Below, in pieces: positions 11,844 to 26,800 of a DNA stretch of 64,000 nt. A program made the position numbers and the translations under genes. How positions within the stretch are numbered: the first letter of the stretch is position 1; the number at the start of each line of letters is the position of its first letter. The notes below the pieces were generated by a model that was not told the origin of the DNA, searched no databases, and saw nothing but the letters and a program-made list of their open reading frames with translations. This DNA comes from Dipetalonema caudispina (Eukaryota; Nematoda; Chromadorea; Rhabditida; Onchocercidae), in assembly GCA_013365325.1 (NCBI GenBank), contig JABVXV010000007.1, positions 124,001 through 188,000 on the forward strand, given 5' to 3'.

Positions 11844-14800
11844 CTAAAAATAATAATGAATTTCATTTGAAAATACAAAAGATTTGTGGAGTACTATCCT
11901 TTAGAAATTTAATAAGCAACAGATGTAAGAGAGGAACTTAAATTTAAACCTCATAAGCATTTTTATGTTTTTTTTTTTTTTTTTTTTTTTGAAAATGAAA
12001 GATTCAGATCTTCATGACAGTTTTCTTTCCTTTTTGCTTTCCTGATCATCAACAATATAGGCTTTCAAAGTGAGAACATGGGTTAGTAGTAATCTCAGTA
12101 TCAGCAAAAAGAAAAGGGTGATGAATAACTGCATGATAAATTTAATTTAACTCAGAGTAACAGGATAGAACAAATCAGTCATAATCACTTATCAGGAATG
12201 GAATTGAATATTGAAGTTATCTTCGATCCTTTTCTTATTTTATTATTCGAATTTTAGAGTAAGAATATTTGCAACAATTTCTTCAAACTATATGTATTTT
12301 GGATATCTAAATAATAATAAGAAAATTGAAAGATAAAGAATTTTAACTCAAATTAAAAGTTTCCGTTCCTTCTTCAGCCCTCAAAGTTAGCAGCGACAAA
12401 CTTATTGAACTGTAAAGGAATCTGCATAGGAAACGATTAAATTTATGTGGAAAAAAGGAAAGGTTACGCTTCCCAATTCAACGAATAAATAAAAATTCCA
12501 AAACGCTTTATTCGAAATTTCTAAAGATTTCTAGAAAAGAGAAAGAATTTCTGAAGAAAGTGAATAGCTGCCATCTTGCAATGCTTAATGAATAACAACT
12601 ACAAATTAAAAATAATTTCCTATGAAAAGTAAATAAAACTTTGTGGGTAGCTTAAGTTTAGTTTTAAGGAAGTAAATAGGTACATTTCGTTTTTCTTCTT
12701 TCGATATTTGTTCCTATCCTTATGCAGTAAAGCTCTAAGAAGGAAAGTGCAATAACCTTGTTGGATATATTCCGGTGTTTGGTATTCATTCAGGCATTGA
12801 CAACCGTATTCATCCGGCTTCCAAATACAACTCTTGTTAGCATTAGAACATGGGATACCATTGTACTGCATAACACGACCAATTTGTTGAAATTCCTGAA
12901 AAATGATAAAAGATGTTGGGATTCAATCGTAGTTGAAAGTGCTAAACATATGTTTCATGATGTGATGTACAGTTTTTTTTCAAACATACCTTGAAAAGTT
13001 CAGAAAATATATGTCCATTGATAGTCAATCGCTGTACTGCACCTCGGAATGGTACCGTAAGCTCTGGTACCGCATTTGGTAGGATAGTTTTGTTTGGAAT
13101 ACCGCCGATGAAAGCCACTGCATCACTTGTGTCCCAGTGCGAATAGCCAAGCTATCAATGATTGATGAACATTTTCAGCAATAATAACTAATTTATATTA
13201 CATTGGATTCTGATAGGTTAAGTTAGATTTTACAGACTCTCAATTTCAGAGTTAAATTTGTAACCGTTTTACAATGATTCTGCTTCGAATCTCAGCAATG
13301 GGTCATAATGACATTTATATAAAATTTTGCAAAAATCTCATTCTTATCCGGACTTTCCAAAATTTCACTTTCAATTTTGGGAAAAGATTATTGCATGTTC
13401 TCATAATACCAGTTCTCCGATCCACACCATTAAAACACAGACACACACACACACAAACGTCAATAAAACAACCTGCGAAATTTCAGTTTGAATTGGCTCA
13501 CTATCAACTTGAAGTGAATTAATTTGCAAGCGTTTTTCAAAGCGGATCGAATGGAATCGATCGTTCAAAACTGATGTAGTGGACCTGAATTATCAGAACA
13601 TGTTAAAACTTCAAGAAGTTACAAGTAAATTAATGAGACGCTTTCTCAATCATGAATTACTAATGAAATCAAATGTTAAAGATTATTCTGTCTACCCTAA
13701 TACATGGCGTATCCGTTCCAGTATCCGGTATATATAATTCAGTATCCGCTATATGTAATTCAGTATCCGGTATATATAATTCAGTAACCGGTATATCAAA
13801 TAATCAAGAACAATAGTTCAGCAATATCATATTCACACAGTACAATCTATGAATGTTTTTTACTTTTTTTTGAAATTTTTTTCTCACTTCTTTTCCAGGT
13901 CTTTCCAGTAATGTCAAGAGTAATAGTTCGATAAGTGATCTCACTACGAATTACCCAAGTCATATGAAATTGAACAAAACACAGTCCCTCAATTTCAAAA
14001 TGAAACACAGTTTAATTTCATGATAAAATGAATTCCTCTGAGAATAAGCTAATGATTGAAATAAGTCAAATTTAATAAGATTTATTCACCACTATCTTTC
14101 AAGAGTGTTCAACCACAAAGATTAAAGAGCACAGAATGCAATTCGCTAGAGGATTCCGTTTAGCTATCTAAATTAAATGAAATTTGACAACTGCGATGAA
14201 AACATTGGAAATTCCGTCAGTGCTAACAACCTTCTGACACTCTCCTCCAAACTCAAAATCCAACTTGATCGATAATCTTCCAGCAGATTTGAAATGAAGA
14301 ATCTATAATTTCAGAGAACGATATTATCACTTTATGATAATATCAATTAAAATAAAATACCTGCTATAAACGATCCCAGAGCCAAAATTCCAGAAGAAGT
14401 GTGGCTGTGAAGCGATCAACACTAATGCTACGAAATTGCCATCTATATATTGTCCTGTTGTAGTGTCTACATTGGCCCAATAAAATATCAGGCCATCTGA
14501 ATCCATAACTTTTAACCATATTTCTAATTCTATTTTTTCTTTCACATCTATCATTAAATGCTCCTTCATCAGAAAACCAACACCAATGAATAATGGAATT
14601 GTATGATTCGACTTCATATCTGCAACAAAACTTAAATTCTTTTAAAGCCTTCTTGATCTCAAATCATTTGCAATGCAATAGTGTTTTTTAGACTAATATT
14701 ATCGTTTTGCATATTTTTGTGTCATGTAACTTATGTTGAATTTGTTTTTAATTGCACAATGATTCATACTTTTAATTATGAATAGCTTGATAATTAAACA

Positions 14801-17800
14801 AACTTAATTGTTCTTCACTGACTATCTTGGTACTGTATGGATTATCACCACAGAATTCACTACTTTTACATATTTGCTGCTCACAAAGTTGACCTGAAAT
14901 TCTTGGAATTATAATTTTAATTCTTGAATTTTTTGGAAGTGTAAAAACAAGACGAACCGGATATTAAGTATTTAGAAATAAGTTTAAGTATTTTAAATTA
15001 TTTTAAAGACTAAATACTAAAATTAAGACACTCCTTTACTTTAATGAAATCATTTCCTCATATCGTACTTTAAAAACATCAGCAAAAAGGATGAATACCA
15101 CTGGTGACAAGGTGACATTTTATTTTACCAGACTGGTACAAAGCAAATTAGGAATTTAAATGAGTGCTATATAAAAGCATATTTTGGCATTGCTGCTTCT
15201 ACTTTTCGTAGCAGTGCATTTCAACTAGTAGAAAAGAGAATTGAAATTTTACATAACAATTTTAGGCTTATTTTAAGACCTAATAATTAAAAATAAGTGA
15301 AAATTCGATGACTTTAAGATTAGTAAAAGAAAAGTGCAAATGAAAAAAAACCATTAAAATGTTGAATACAGTGACATATTGGTTTAACATTGATTTCATC
15401 CAACAGACATGAATTACCATTCGAACAACTCTTTAGACATATATTTTGTGAACAATGTACTGAAAGAAAATTTTTAAATGTAACAAAGTAACTCTCCTTT
15501 AAAATCGATGAAATTAACACTTAATTCCATCTGAATGCAAAATATCAAAGTGGGAAAGATATTACCAAAGCGAGACTTTCAAATTATCATATTGAATGGA
15601 ATCTTAGTATAACAAAACAATTACATTCATATCCCCAATAATCAGGAATTATTATTTTGGGAGGTCTCGGATATTATAAATTCTGTGCAAATACAAAGAT
15701 TGTAAAGATCAATGAAACAAGATTGTATATTCAAAAGTATTTGATCTTGTAGGTGTTCTTACTGTTAAACATAATGATAGAAAAATTATTACATTATCAT
15801 ATTGAAGGGAATTTAGATTCAACTATATCGTCTCTCGTATCACCTTTATCCATTCAGATTAGTTAAACTAAATGATAATTTGATAAGTATCTTCCATCTA
15901 ACAAAACAGGAAGAAACATTGCTGTATGAAGAAAGTAAAAGTGAACAAAATAAAATGAAATGAATTTATATTAATTCATTTCAATCTTCTTCATTCCTAT
16001 ACAACTACTCCAATACAACAATCTCACCAATATTGCCAGAAAATTCCATGCCTGTTTCGGATATTTTACGTTCATTGATAAAAATATTCGACAGACAACC
16101 CGTAAAATTGTTTAACGTTGTCTGCAGTGAATGCAAGCTGTAATATAAATTCTATTTTTTAAATTTATATAAAAGTTTTCTGGTAATCCTCAAACTAAAA
16201 CGTATGACATGAAAGATCAACCCAGGAGCTAAAAACTGAATAGAAAATTATCAAATAAATTTAAACTTCATGTTTTTTGATCAAAGCTAACTGGATAATA
16301 AGTTTTTCTGATAAAATATTTTAAAAATTTCAAGAAATATACAGAATACTTACAAAATAAATCATTTTTTTGATTTTGAAACGTTATTTTTTTTGTTTCA
16401 TATTGTGTTGCCGCACTTTCCAATAACAAAATAAAATCACGAATTTGGTTTTTAATATAACTATTTGACTATCTGTTTAGATTGTAATTAAAGATATAAA
16501 TGAGACATACCGGAGAAGCTCCACCGGTGTATATCCTAAATATATCGGTGTGTCAAGTCTAAGTGGATAATTTATGACCGCGGGTGGCAGTCTGAAAACC
16601 ACTGGAGCCAAATCATCAACAGCTAATGAAACTTGATCATACAAGAAAACAATTGTAATTCTGTATGAACGATTGATGCTCAATAATGGTTCCCATTCCG
16701 TAACAAACACTTCACCATTCAATGAAAAACTGAAATTCTGTATTAATAAGCATAAAATTGCGCACTATTTACATTAAACAAATAATTAAGCAATAAAAAA
16801 TCATAATGAAAACAAAAAACGGTTGTATAATTGCGAAATTAGCAACATATCCAAATCGTGGATTGATCACTGCAATTAAAAACTATTGGTTGGTGTTTTC
16901 AAGGTAAGAAAACTCTTTAAAATTCTTCATTTGAAACAAAAATTCAAATGCACTGAACACTGTTGATATAAGTGCAACTTATTCTTATACTTAGCCGTTT
17001 CAGTGTCAGGCGTAACAATACGTCAAACGTAAGTAACTTGACTATATTACGTAGAAACGTTTTGAATACAAAACGAATCATTTACGTCTTTGATGTTGCA
17101 TACAGCATTACAACAAAAATCAAATATGCATATCACTAAAAATTTTCCGTTAATTAAAAAAACTAAAACGTACCTGAATATAAGTTTAGAATCTGATAAC
17201 AACAGAAGGATGAAATCATTCATTTTATTCAAATCACTATACAGTAATATCCCCGAAGTGTTATGCGCTTGAATCTGTTGATAAAATTAGATTATTTCAA
17301 GATTAGATTCTAAACTGCAATATTTTGTATAATGTGAGTTTTTTGACTAAATCGTTTTAAGTTTAGTATTACATCGATCAATAGAACATTTCTTAATAAT
17401 GCCGAAAAAAGCACTTCTTACATTAGCATTTTCTTGTATGCAAACAGTAAAATAGCAAATAGTAAACAATTTCCAAAGAATACTGCAGCACCTGCATTTG
17501 AATAGAAAAGAGACGATTCAACGATTTCTTGATAATAACTTGCATTCCGGAAGATCCATCCAGCAACCAGGAACTCTCTTGACTATTATTCTTTTCTATA
17601 ATACAAATGACTTCAATATTATAAGAATCATCATTCTCTTATCCAGAATATGTCATTTCTTCGGAATTGGATTCCTAAGAATTCACGTCTATTTTTTAAA
17701 AAAATTATAATCCATGAAAACATTTCAATTAGCAGCTGTTTTCTACTAACAATACTAAAATTTTAATTCCCAGTAATAACACTAATTTCGTTTGACGAAG

Positions 17801-20800
17801 AGAGAATAGTAAATGAAGAATACACTTTACCAAACCCTAGGCCCTACCTCGAATTTCAGATTCCAGAAGTGGGGGCTCCAAAACATTCTGTTGAATAGTC
17901 TAACAAAAGCAATAGAAACTTTGGCTGCTTCTTCATGTTGCTATATATCGGAAATAAAGCAGCTTTATCTACCACTCATTCGTAATCGCACTATCTCAGA
18001 GGAACTCATTTCAGAAAATACTGATTCATATCAATAAACGAAACGAAAAAAACCTTCTACCTTGTATACATTGAGTCATATCCTTCGACGGAAAGAATCC
18101 TTCCCTACATTTGCATCTCCTCAATCTCAAGAAATTCAATTCACCGCAGTATGTATTAAAAATACCGCAGTCAGTATCATCTACGCATACATTTCCCAAA
18201 ATTGCTGTTGTACCTAATTTACGCTCTCGACGGCGTTGTTTCTCACCATTATTGCTATTAACGTCTGAAATATATTCTTAAAATTTAGTAGAATAAAATA
18301 TTAAAGTTAATAAGGATCACCACCATCTAAAGTATGACATGTTGAAAATTTAAATTACTAATTAATAAGTCATATCTCTCGCATGGTTTCTGGCAGTTCA
18401 TCATTTTTTTCCCACTAATAAGCTATCATTATCACCACAGACATCAAAGTGTTACTAATCCTTAGATTCTGTTAACAGCTTTACATTACCATCATTGTTA
18501 TCATCGGTCCCATAAACAGTCAGATTGAGATAGTCCATCGAATAGCCTTTTAAATAATAACAATTTGTATCACACTATATTATAGTGATCATAAAGAACA
18601 CCTTGTGGACAGATACCAAGTGAGGAAGGAACTAAATCCAATTGATGGATGCATGCAAACTGTTGCAATTCGCAGATATTATCATAAGTGTCACCATCGG
18701 ATCCACAGATAGTCATTTCAGCTACTATTCCAAGATGATCCAATGAACATTCTTCTGGGCACTTACAAACCGGCATTCCCGATAATGCAATGATGCACAC
18801 TCCTCCATGATGACATCGTAATTCGCTGCAGTCTCTTAAAATGATCCGGAATTATAATTTCTTAATTCATTGTACTTTCCAAAATTCTGTTTTTCAAGAT
18901 CAGCAGGATCAATTATTAATCAATATGGCATAGTTTTGATTACAGAGTATATAGCTACTAATTCATTATATTTAATTATCATATCTGTTAGCCAAAGATT
19001 TATATTTTGCTAAAACTTTAGTCACCAAAAAAAAGCTCCATCGCTCATCTTTTCACATCTTATCATTCTGATAAATAGAAAGGCTATCCATAACTTCAGA
19101 ATATCAGGAATCTATTTTATTGAGATTAACTAGATTACTATTTTTCTACAATTTTTAAATAAAATTCTACAATTCTCGAAAACAAAACGATTTATACGAC
19201 TGACTTATATGGCTATTAAAAGGTTAAAATCTCTCGTACTTGGGATCGTGGAATTCCGCTTTTTTCAGACAACCGTTTGAAGTTAAAATAGAATCCGGGT
19301 CACAGGAGTCACACTTTATACCGTATGAATCCGGTTTGCACTGACAACGACCTGATGATTGCTCACAATCAAAGCGTGAAGAGCCGAATGCCGAACAGCC
19401 GCATGCTGCAAAATGAAATGACCAGAAAATAAAGCTTAAATTATCCGGATTATAACTCTATCCATACTTTTCATAATCCAGAAAATGACTTACGTTGACA
19501 TCCTGATGCACCTTTAGCTATCAGATGTAATCCCCAAAAGCCCGACAGGCAATGATCACATTTTTTGCCACCCACACCCGGAAGACATCGACATTGTCCA
19601 TGCTGATTGCACACATTACTGTAGGATCCGATACGGTTGCAGCTACATTCATCTGCAAAATTCTGCAGTCTTCTGTGATACATAAAAAAAAAAAAAAAAC
19701 TTTTTCATATATAAAATTCAATAAAGTAAACGATAATAAGCTCGAATGAAAAAAAACATTTGCGCGCATTAATTTTTAGTTTGTTTTTTTTTCCTTCTAT
19801 GATATTATTCTCCTAGTCATGTGCTAATTTATTAATAAATAGACATCAGAAATTCTCCTCATTTCCGCATTAGTAACTAAGCAGACTGGAAGAATATCTC
19901 CCTGAAACATTTCTCAATTTAACATCTGTCATGTTACACTTACCTATTGTAATTCCTATAGTTAAATTATGCACTTGCGAAAGAAAATACAGAAAAAGAA
20001 TGTGAAGATTGATGAGATTTTACGGTGATAAGATATCAATTTGTCGCAATAGGTTATTATGTTGCAAAAAGAGTTGCAAGAGTTTATTGTAGAATCTTGA
20101 AGGTATACAATATTTTGGAAATAAATATGTAAAATAATACTAAAACTGAGCATCATTGTAATAATGTACAGAGATCTCTATTCCTGTCTAAAAAAGAAAT
20201 TGACCGATGGCTCTTTTTTGAGTATTATATGTTAGTTGACTCTTTCAGCAATTTTTATTTTAATTCAACGTCTTACTACAGAAATAATAGTAACAGGATT
20301 ACTACTACCATTATAATGACAAAGATGTATCGGTGTCATCTGATAAATGGGTTTTTGCTGTTTACAGGATGCCAAATCCATAAAGCATGTCGAATTGTAG
20401 ACATTTCCATCGCTGGCACAAATGGCTTCCATATCATCTCTTGCGGAACAATTGAAATCACACAAACATACATCGGATAGATGATTCTCGGTGAGCACTA
20501 CACAAATGCCACCGTAGGAACAACTCTGCTGGTCGCAGCTACTCATCGTCGAAAATTCACCTGAACAACAACCGCACTATGGGAAGGAGCTACATTATGG
20601 AAATTTTTTTAATAAATCACTCAGCTAAACGGTTAAGAGGAAGCGTCAGAAAGAGCGTAAATGATTTGAAGCTATACCACATTCGTCATGATTTACTTTT
20701 ATTTTAAGCTCATCAGTTGCGGTTTGGTAAACATTACCTGATTTGATTATAAATATTTGTAGTCTGACAACATGTCAAATTAAATTAATCGAATCGCTTT

Positions 20801-23800
20801 CTTTCGTCTCAAAAATTTCCTTCTTTTTCATAATAAAAACGTCTTAGTTGAAGCGTTAAACAAGTTGCAATCCAACATTTCATTCCGGATAAATGATCAG
20901 CCAACCATTTCATTTCATGTCAGAACACAGCAAACATCAGTCATAGATATGAGACAGCAATATTTAATATATAAAAATGCCGAAGTGAGTAGATTTGCAT
21001 GAATTTATGATACTAATATATGATGATTGTTTTGTTTGCTGAAATCAAATCACAGGAGCTGTTGTTCTTGCTAAGCGCTTTTTTTAATGGGACAAAAACG
21101 CCTTGCATAGCTGTCGTATCGTATGGAATTGATGCATAATGAACTCATTGTACATGAATATTTCTAGTGAAGCATTGAAAATTTGTCCGGAATGTCTAAG
21201 AAACGGTGAAGTGGTAATATTTCTGGATTTCTATCATATGACAATACTGCTTCATCATGTAATGTGATGGATACATATCTATCTGTTTTGCCATAAAGAT
21301 TAGTAGCTATGTTTACATGCAAAATCAGTTAGTTTTAAAAAAAAAAAGCCAATAGAAGAGAAAAGTAGATGAAGAGATTGATGGAAAAATTGGGGAAGTA
21401 GTTCGCAAATCACAAGCAATGAGAAAAATGAAAGTGATATTATCAATGATATTATCAGCATATCATACGTGTTATCAATTATTTCTGTTAAACTTCACCT
21501 AAAGAATTAGTCATTCAAATTGTAATTAGATGCGATATTAATTAGAATAGTGTATTATGATATAAGCTTTTACACAAAACTTTGCTCCATCTTAACCAAG
21601 CACGCAATACTGATTATTTTCAGTCCATAGGTAGCAAACAATTCAAAGATAATAAATATTCTTGCAATGATTTAAATAATCCGTCAGTGTTGTTGTTACT
21701 TGAAGTTTCATATAAACAAGTGAAAATATATTTTAAAAAGAAAAATAAACGTACCAATTTGACGTAATGATTGTTTACAGTTGCTAAGACGTTGGATGGA
21801 TATTGCAGAACCTTTGTGACAAACTGCCATCCTCAAATGACATTTCGATGGATAAAGTTTTCCGTCACTACCACATACCTTTAAAATTTACGCAAAATAT
21901 AAGTCTTAAAAATTTGGCCATCTTTATGTGTCCAAATCATCACTGATATTATTTTAGAGAATCAGTTGCTAAAGTTTTTCTTGAATATCGCTTTCATCCC
22001 AAAAAATTATACAAACATTTTCTGTTTCATTTTTTATTCGACTCTATATTATCTGCTTAGTCATTAGGAGAACATAATTAAAACCTTACCTGATATTTAA
22101 ATATTTAAATGCAATTGAGCACAATTTTTCCATAATTTCGGTATTACGTTTTAGGCTAATGAAAACTTAAAATTTCACCATACCGTACTATTTTCTGTAG
22201 CATCCGGACAGTTGCTTGGACAGGAGCAAATGCCATCCTCACAATGTTGTCCATCAGGACAAGCAATGTTCGAGCAACTATCACAGGAACCGCGGAAAGC
22301 AATGACGATGAATTTTTGTTGCCGGCATGCAGCCTGGCGCATATGGCATTCTGAGCGATATGTGATACCATCTGTCGCACATATCATCCCTGAAAATTTC
22401 GTACCAAAAAGGTACAACTGGACAGATACGTCACTTATATAAAACTATAATATAAATGAGCGAAAAGTAATTTTGATTATTCAAATAGAAAGGATGTGAG
22501 GCATTTCCTGTGAGGCATACATCTAACGTTCCGTGAGGCCCTCAATATCTTTACTTGAAATGTTAGCCGTATTTTTACTCTGTAACTTTTCTCTATATTT
22601 TCAGTTCCTTTTTATTGTACAGCAAAAGAAAACCGGAATCGTCATAAGCGCATTGATCTGGACATCGACAAGAACCACTGCCAGCTTCATCCGATACACA
22701 AATGGCATAAAATTCACAACGAACATTGGTACAACCATCTGTTTATAATTTCATTTGAAAATAATTTTTCATTAGAAATTTAAGTTTCAATAGCTGAAAC
22801 TTTTTAGGATGATCTTCAAATTTTTGCAATTATTTTTATGCTCTTAAATTCGTTTTGATCCGAAAAGAAGATCATATCTTGAATAAATATTCGTTTTTTT
22901 TTTTTTTTTTTTTTTTCAGAAATATTGAGAGTTTATTGTATTTCATATCTATTAATTTTTGGATTAATTGTACGAATTATGCTTTAAAAGACACTTATTA
23001 TTTATTCCACAGCCCGAAAAACATGTAGAAAAAGGGAACGCAAGTATTCGTTGCAGTTACTGTAAGCAAATAACCGGAACAATGATACTCTTTGTTATCT
23101 CGCAAACAAGCTAAAACTGACCACATACTCCACTATACTTCTGATAAATGAATTTGCCGGTCAAACAGGACTCGAGACGCATTTTGCATTCATTTGCATA
23201 TGTAATACCATCGGATGCACAAACTTCGTTGAGTTGCGAATCGCAAGCTTCGCATTCACAAACAGGATGTCCATTCCGGTCAACGCATATTTCAGATGGT
23301 CGACAACCATCGTAACCAGCGCATACACCGAAGCCTTCATTTTACACTTGTCTTAGTGCTTTTATATTGATTTTAGCAAACTTTTGCCATTTAATTTAAA
23401 TCAATTTTTCTTTCACTCTAATTTCTTTGCCAGCATTCGAGAACTTCAAAATCAATTGATAAATTTTAATTATTTATTGCATGCTTGCTCAAAGTCCTGT
23501 AAAATAACATTGGTATCTCTTCCGCGTATTTCTAATTCAGGAAAAATTATTCATACATTCATATAGTGGAACATATTTCCGAATTGTTAACAAGAATAAC
23601 AAAGAAATTACCACAGGGACCTGCATGTCGTACGGCATTATGTATTTTTGATAAGCATGCGGAACGTCGCATCACACATTCGTTATCATATGTCTTTCCA
23701 TTCTGGAATATTAATATCAAATTGTTTTAAAATGATAGGAAATAGCTGCGAATATTATAATGAGTGTCTAATTTACTACGTTTAAAATATAGGATTCTTT

Positions 23801-26800
23801 TGAAATTTCTTGAGATGCGGAAAAAGTTAGGTAATTATGCAGCCGAGACAATCACTGAGATAACTGAATACAACATATGCATAAATAGATACTTGTTCAA
23901 ATCAATTCTTGTGAAACAGTCAACGATAAGAGTAAGACTAAATTTAATAATATTTCTAATAAATAGTCAATTTATTTGAAAGTTAGCCCGTATCAAGCAA
24001 AAAGAAAACTAACGATTGAGCAAACAGGCTTTGTAACAGGTGGACAATACTGAATACACCTGCATATAGCTGTATCATTTTCCTGAATATGACATGTCTC
24101 CAAATCCGAGCAATGGATTAATTTACATGGATTATCTTCTGCAAAAATAATAGAACTATTAATTGAAATATAATCATATTGAGGTAACTTTATAACTTGT
24201 TTTCGTGGAACTTGGCAGAGGATCGTTAGATGTGATAGTAATACGCGAATAATACCTCACGTATATCACGAAATTCTTACTATGAGTAACGGCAATAAAT
24301 ACCGAGAAAACTAAGGAAGTCGAATGATTTAATTTCGGCAAACAGGATATGAATTTTGCTATAAAATAAACTAATAATACATTGGAATCTTATAATGAAT
24401 TTATATCCGGTAGCTTACTAGCTAAGAAGTACGATGCGCTATTGCTGTACTCAATCTATTTTGAAGATTTACAACATTCAAGAAAATGATGATCTGAAGA
24501 TGTCTGTGGAAGGCGACGAAAAATTGCTAGAAAATAAACCTTTGCAGCGTCCTTTGTGATATATCAATACTTCATTATCTTGACGACACGCTGATACTGA
24601 CATTAGACATTCATTTTCGTATCTTAAACAGCGAAATCAATACTGAATTACTTATTAAATCATATTATAGTAATATAAAATATGAATTGCAATCTAATAT
24701 TCTAATACCACCAGTTGTTTTCGGCTAGGATATACAATTTTTACATAATGATAGATTTAGAATATTTTAAACAGTAAACACTTTTTTTTAGCAATAATTT
24801 CATCTCCAAATCAAACTTCAATTTCCTCTCAATTCTTTCTCTCATATCATTGAAATATTTGAAAAGGGTAGGAAATATAGCTAACTTACGTATTTCCATC
24901 AGTAGCGCAAATAGGATCAGAATGCATTGCACATTGCTGTGAACAACGGCATTCAGCACGCCGATCCGCTGTTACCTTGCATACTGTACCTGCGGAACAA
25001 ACAAAATCCTTGCATGGATCTGGAATTCCCAATTTAAAGTAATTTGAAATCAATAAAAATCTGAAAATTTTGAGATATAAAGTTTGAAATAATATAGTTG
25101 GTGGTTAAATTGAATGAATGTCATGGGAAGTTCAAAATCACGATCATGCGGTCTGCGATTCCTACTCTAGAGAATACCGGATCCATTATGATTATTCACC
25201 AGTGCTTTTCTACCATGAAAGATTGTAGACATTATTTGAAAATATACTTTTATCTAAATGTCTAAAACGAAGCCTTTTAGGATTTTGACATTAATTTATG
25301 GAAAAATTATAAGAAACTTTTTCATATAATTATTCATGATTTGGACAAATTGAGAGAAATTTCACTGCATAAAGATTGAATTTTAGAAAAATTTACAAAG
25401 AAATACACTTACCGCATTTACCATAATATTTTACACTTTCATTATGTTTCGTTTTGCAAGCATGTGCTCGAAGATGACATAATGATGGATAATCGGTTCC
25501 GTCATTAGAACAAACAGGCGATGATTCAATACTGTCACCAAAATTGTCACACTGTTCTGGACAGATACAATGCGCCGAGATATAGCCTTTTCCATTTTCC
25601 GATATCACACATTGCTCACCAGGTCCGCATCGCAGATCTTCGCAAGGATTACGTTTTTCTAAAAAGATTGTCTGCAAATAATACGTAGAAAAAGTTTAAG
25701 TGATGGTGATGAGAATGAAAAAGTGAATAATTCAATGAAGTAAAATTGAAATAAGGATTTAAAAGCTTACGGAAAAAAGTAAGGAAGGTAAAAAACTTGA
25801 TTTCAAATTTCAGAAAATTTAAAATAATAAGTTCATATAATGGTTTTATGCTTTCAATTCCAAATTTTCATTTTATTGTTGGTATTTCAATTAGACAGGA
25901 GAAAAATAGTAGCAAGAACAAAAAATTATGAACTTGTGGTAAGTACCATAGTACCATCAAAACGACTCTAAATCAAATATAATTATAGTAAGGACTTACC
26001 ATTTGTCCATTTGTAACAAGTCAAAATTAATTTTAGATTCAATGTGATAAAAAGAGCAGCGAACAGACAGTAATTCGACATACTAATGATAGCAATATTG
26101 TTCTAATAAAACGCTTGTTTAAATCGGTGATCCCTCGAAACACGAATTAATATCAATGTTTAAACAATGAATGAGTAATTAGAAATAGAATACTGATTAG
26201 TTGAATTACAAAAGATGATATAATATTGCAAAATATCACTAAAATTGTAAGGGGAAGGAATGGATTTTTAAATTTAATGAATTCTGAGGAATTCCACAAC
26301 GTTGAAATGAAATATTAGTGAAGACATTTGGACTTCTTCAAAAGAAGATGATATTAAACATTATGTTCCGTTGATCAGGAAACAGAAATATTCTTCTATT
26401 TCAATCATTCAGTTCTTGATATAAAGCGTTCGAGTGGAGTGGAATATATCAAACAACAAAATGAACCCAAAAGAAGAAGAAGAAGCTGCTGTGATTAGTC
26501 GATGGGCTTTTTTTTTTTGGCCTAAGATATACATATATATATATATATTCATATACTCGATACAGCCTTGGCTATGTGCACCCTTTTACCATTTCTAACA
26601 TAAATGAAGATGAGAAATATTTTCAATTTTATTTTTATTTTTAGTCTGAAAAGCAGTCAATGCTTCGTTTCAGTTAAGGCATTCCATATAACTCTTCTTG
26701 CCTTCCTACATTTTTAAAATTAAAGCAATACAACTAAATTTTTCACATTAAAATTGTTTTTCCTCTCCTTTAGTGTCTTGATCAGCCTTTAGACGAATCT

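Larger units (their letters stand above)
12990..14619 (-). other. agr-1: Agrin LG2 domain exons
   Basis: Exons 14361-14619, 13473-13584, 12990-13151. Laminin-G hallmarks are DGLIFYWANVD, FFWNFGSGIVYS, LNDRFHSIRFEK, AVAFIGGIPN and VPFRGAVQRLTING. The phase-2 joins reproduce the family frame exactly. Confidence 0.92.

Noticed and set aside
11968..11990. Long poly-T tracts (also 22894-22916, 31454-31477 and about 56411-56433) as possible retroposon tails
   Set aside because: No target-site duplications or adjacent retroposed gene; simple homopolymers in introns.
14200..14335. Possible extra agrin exon (open frame near an ATTATAG acceptor)
   Set aside because: Exons 14361-14619 and 13473-13584 join directly in phase 2 and give a continuous LG2 domain, so no exon is needed.
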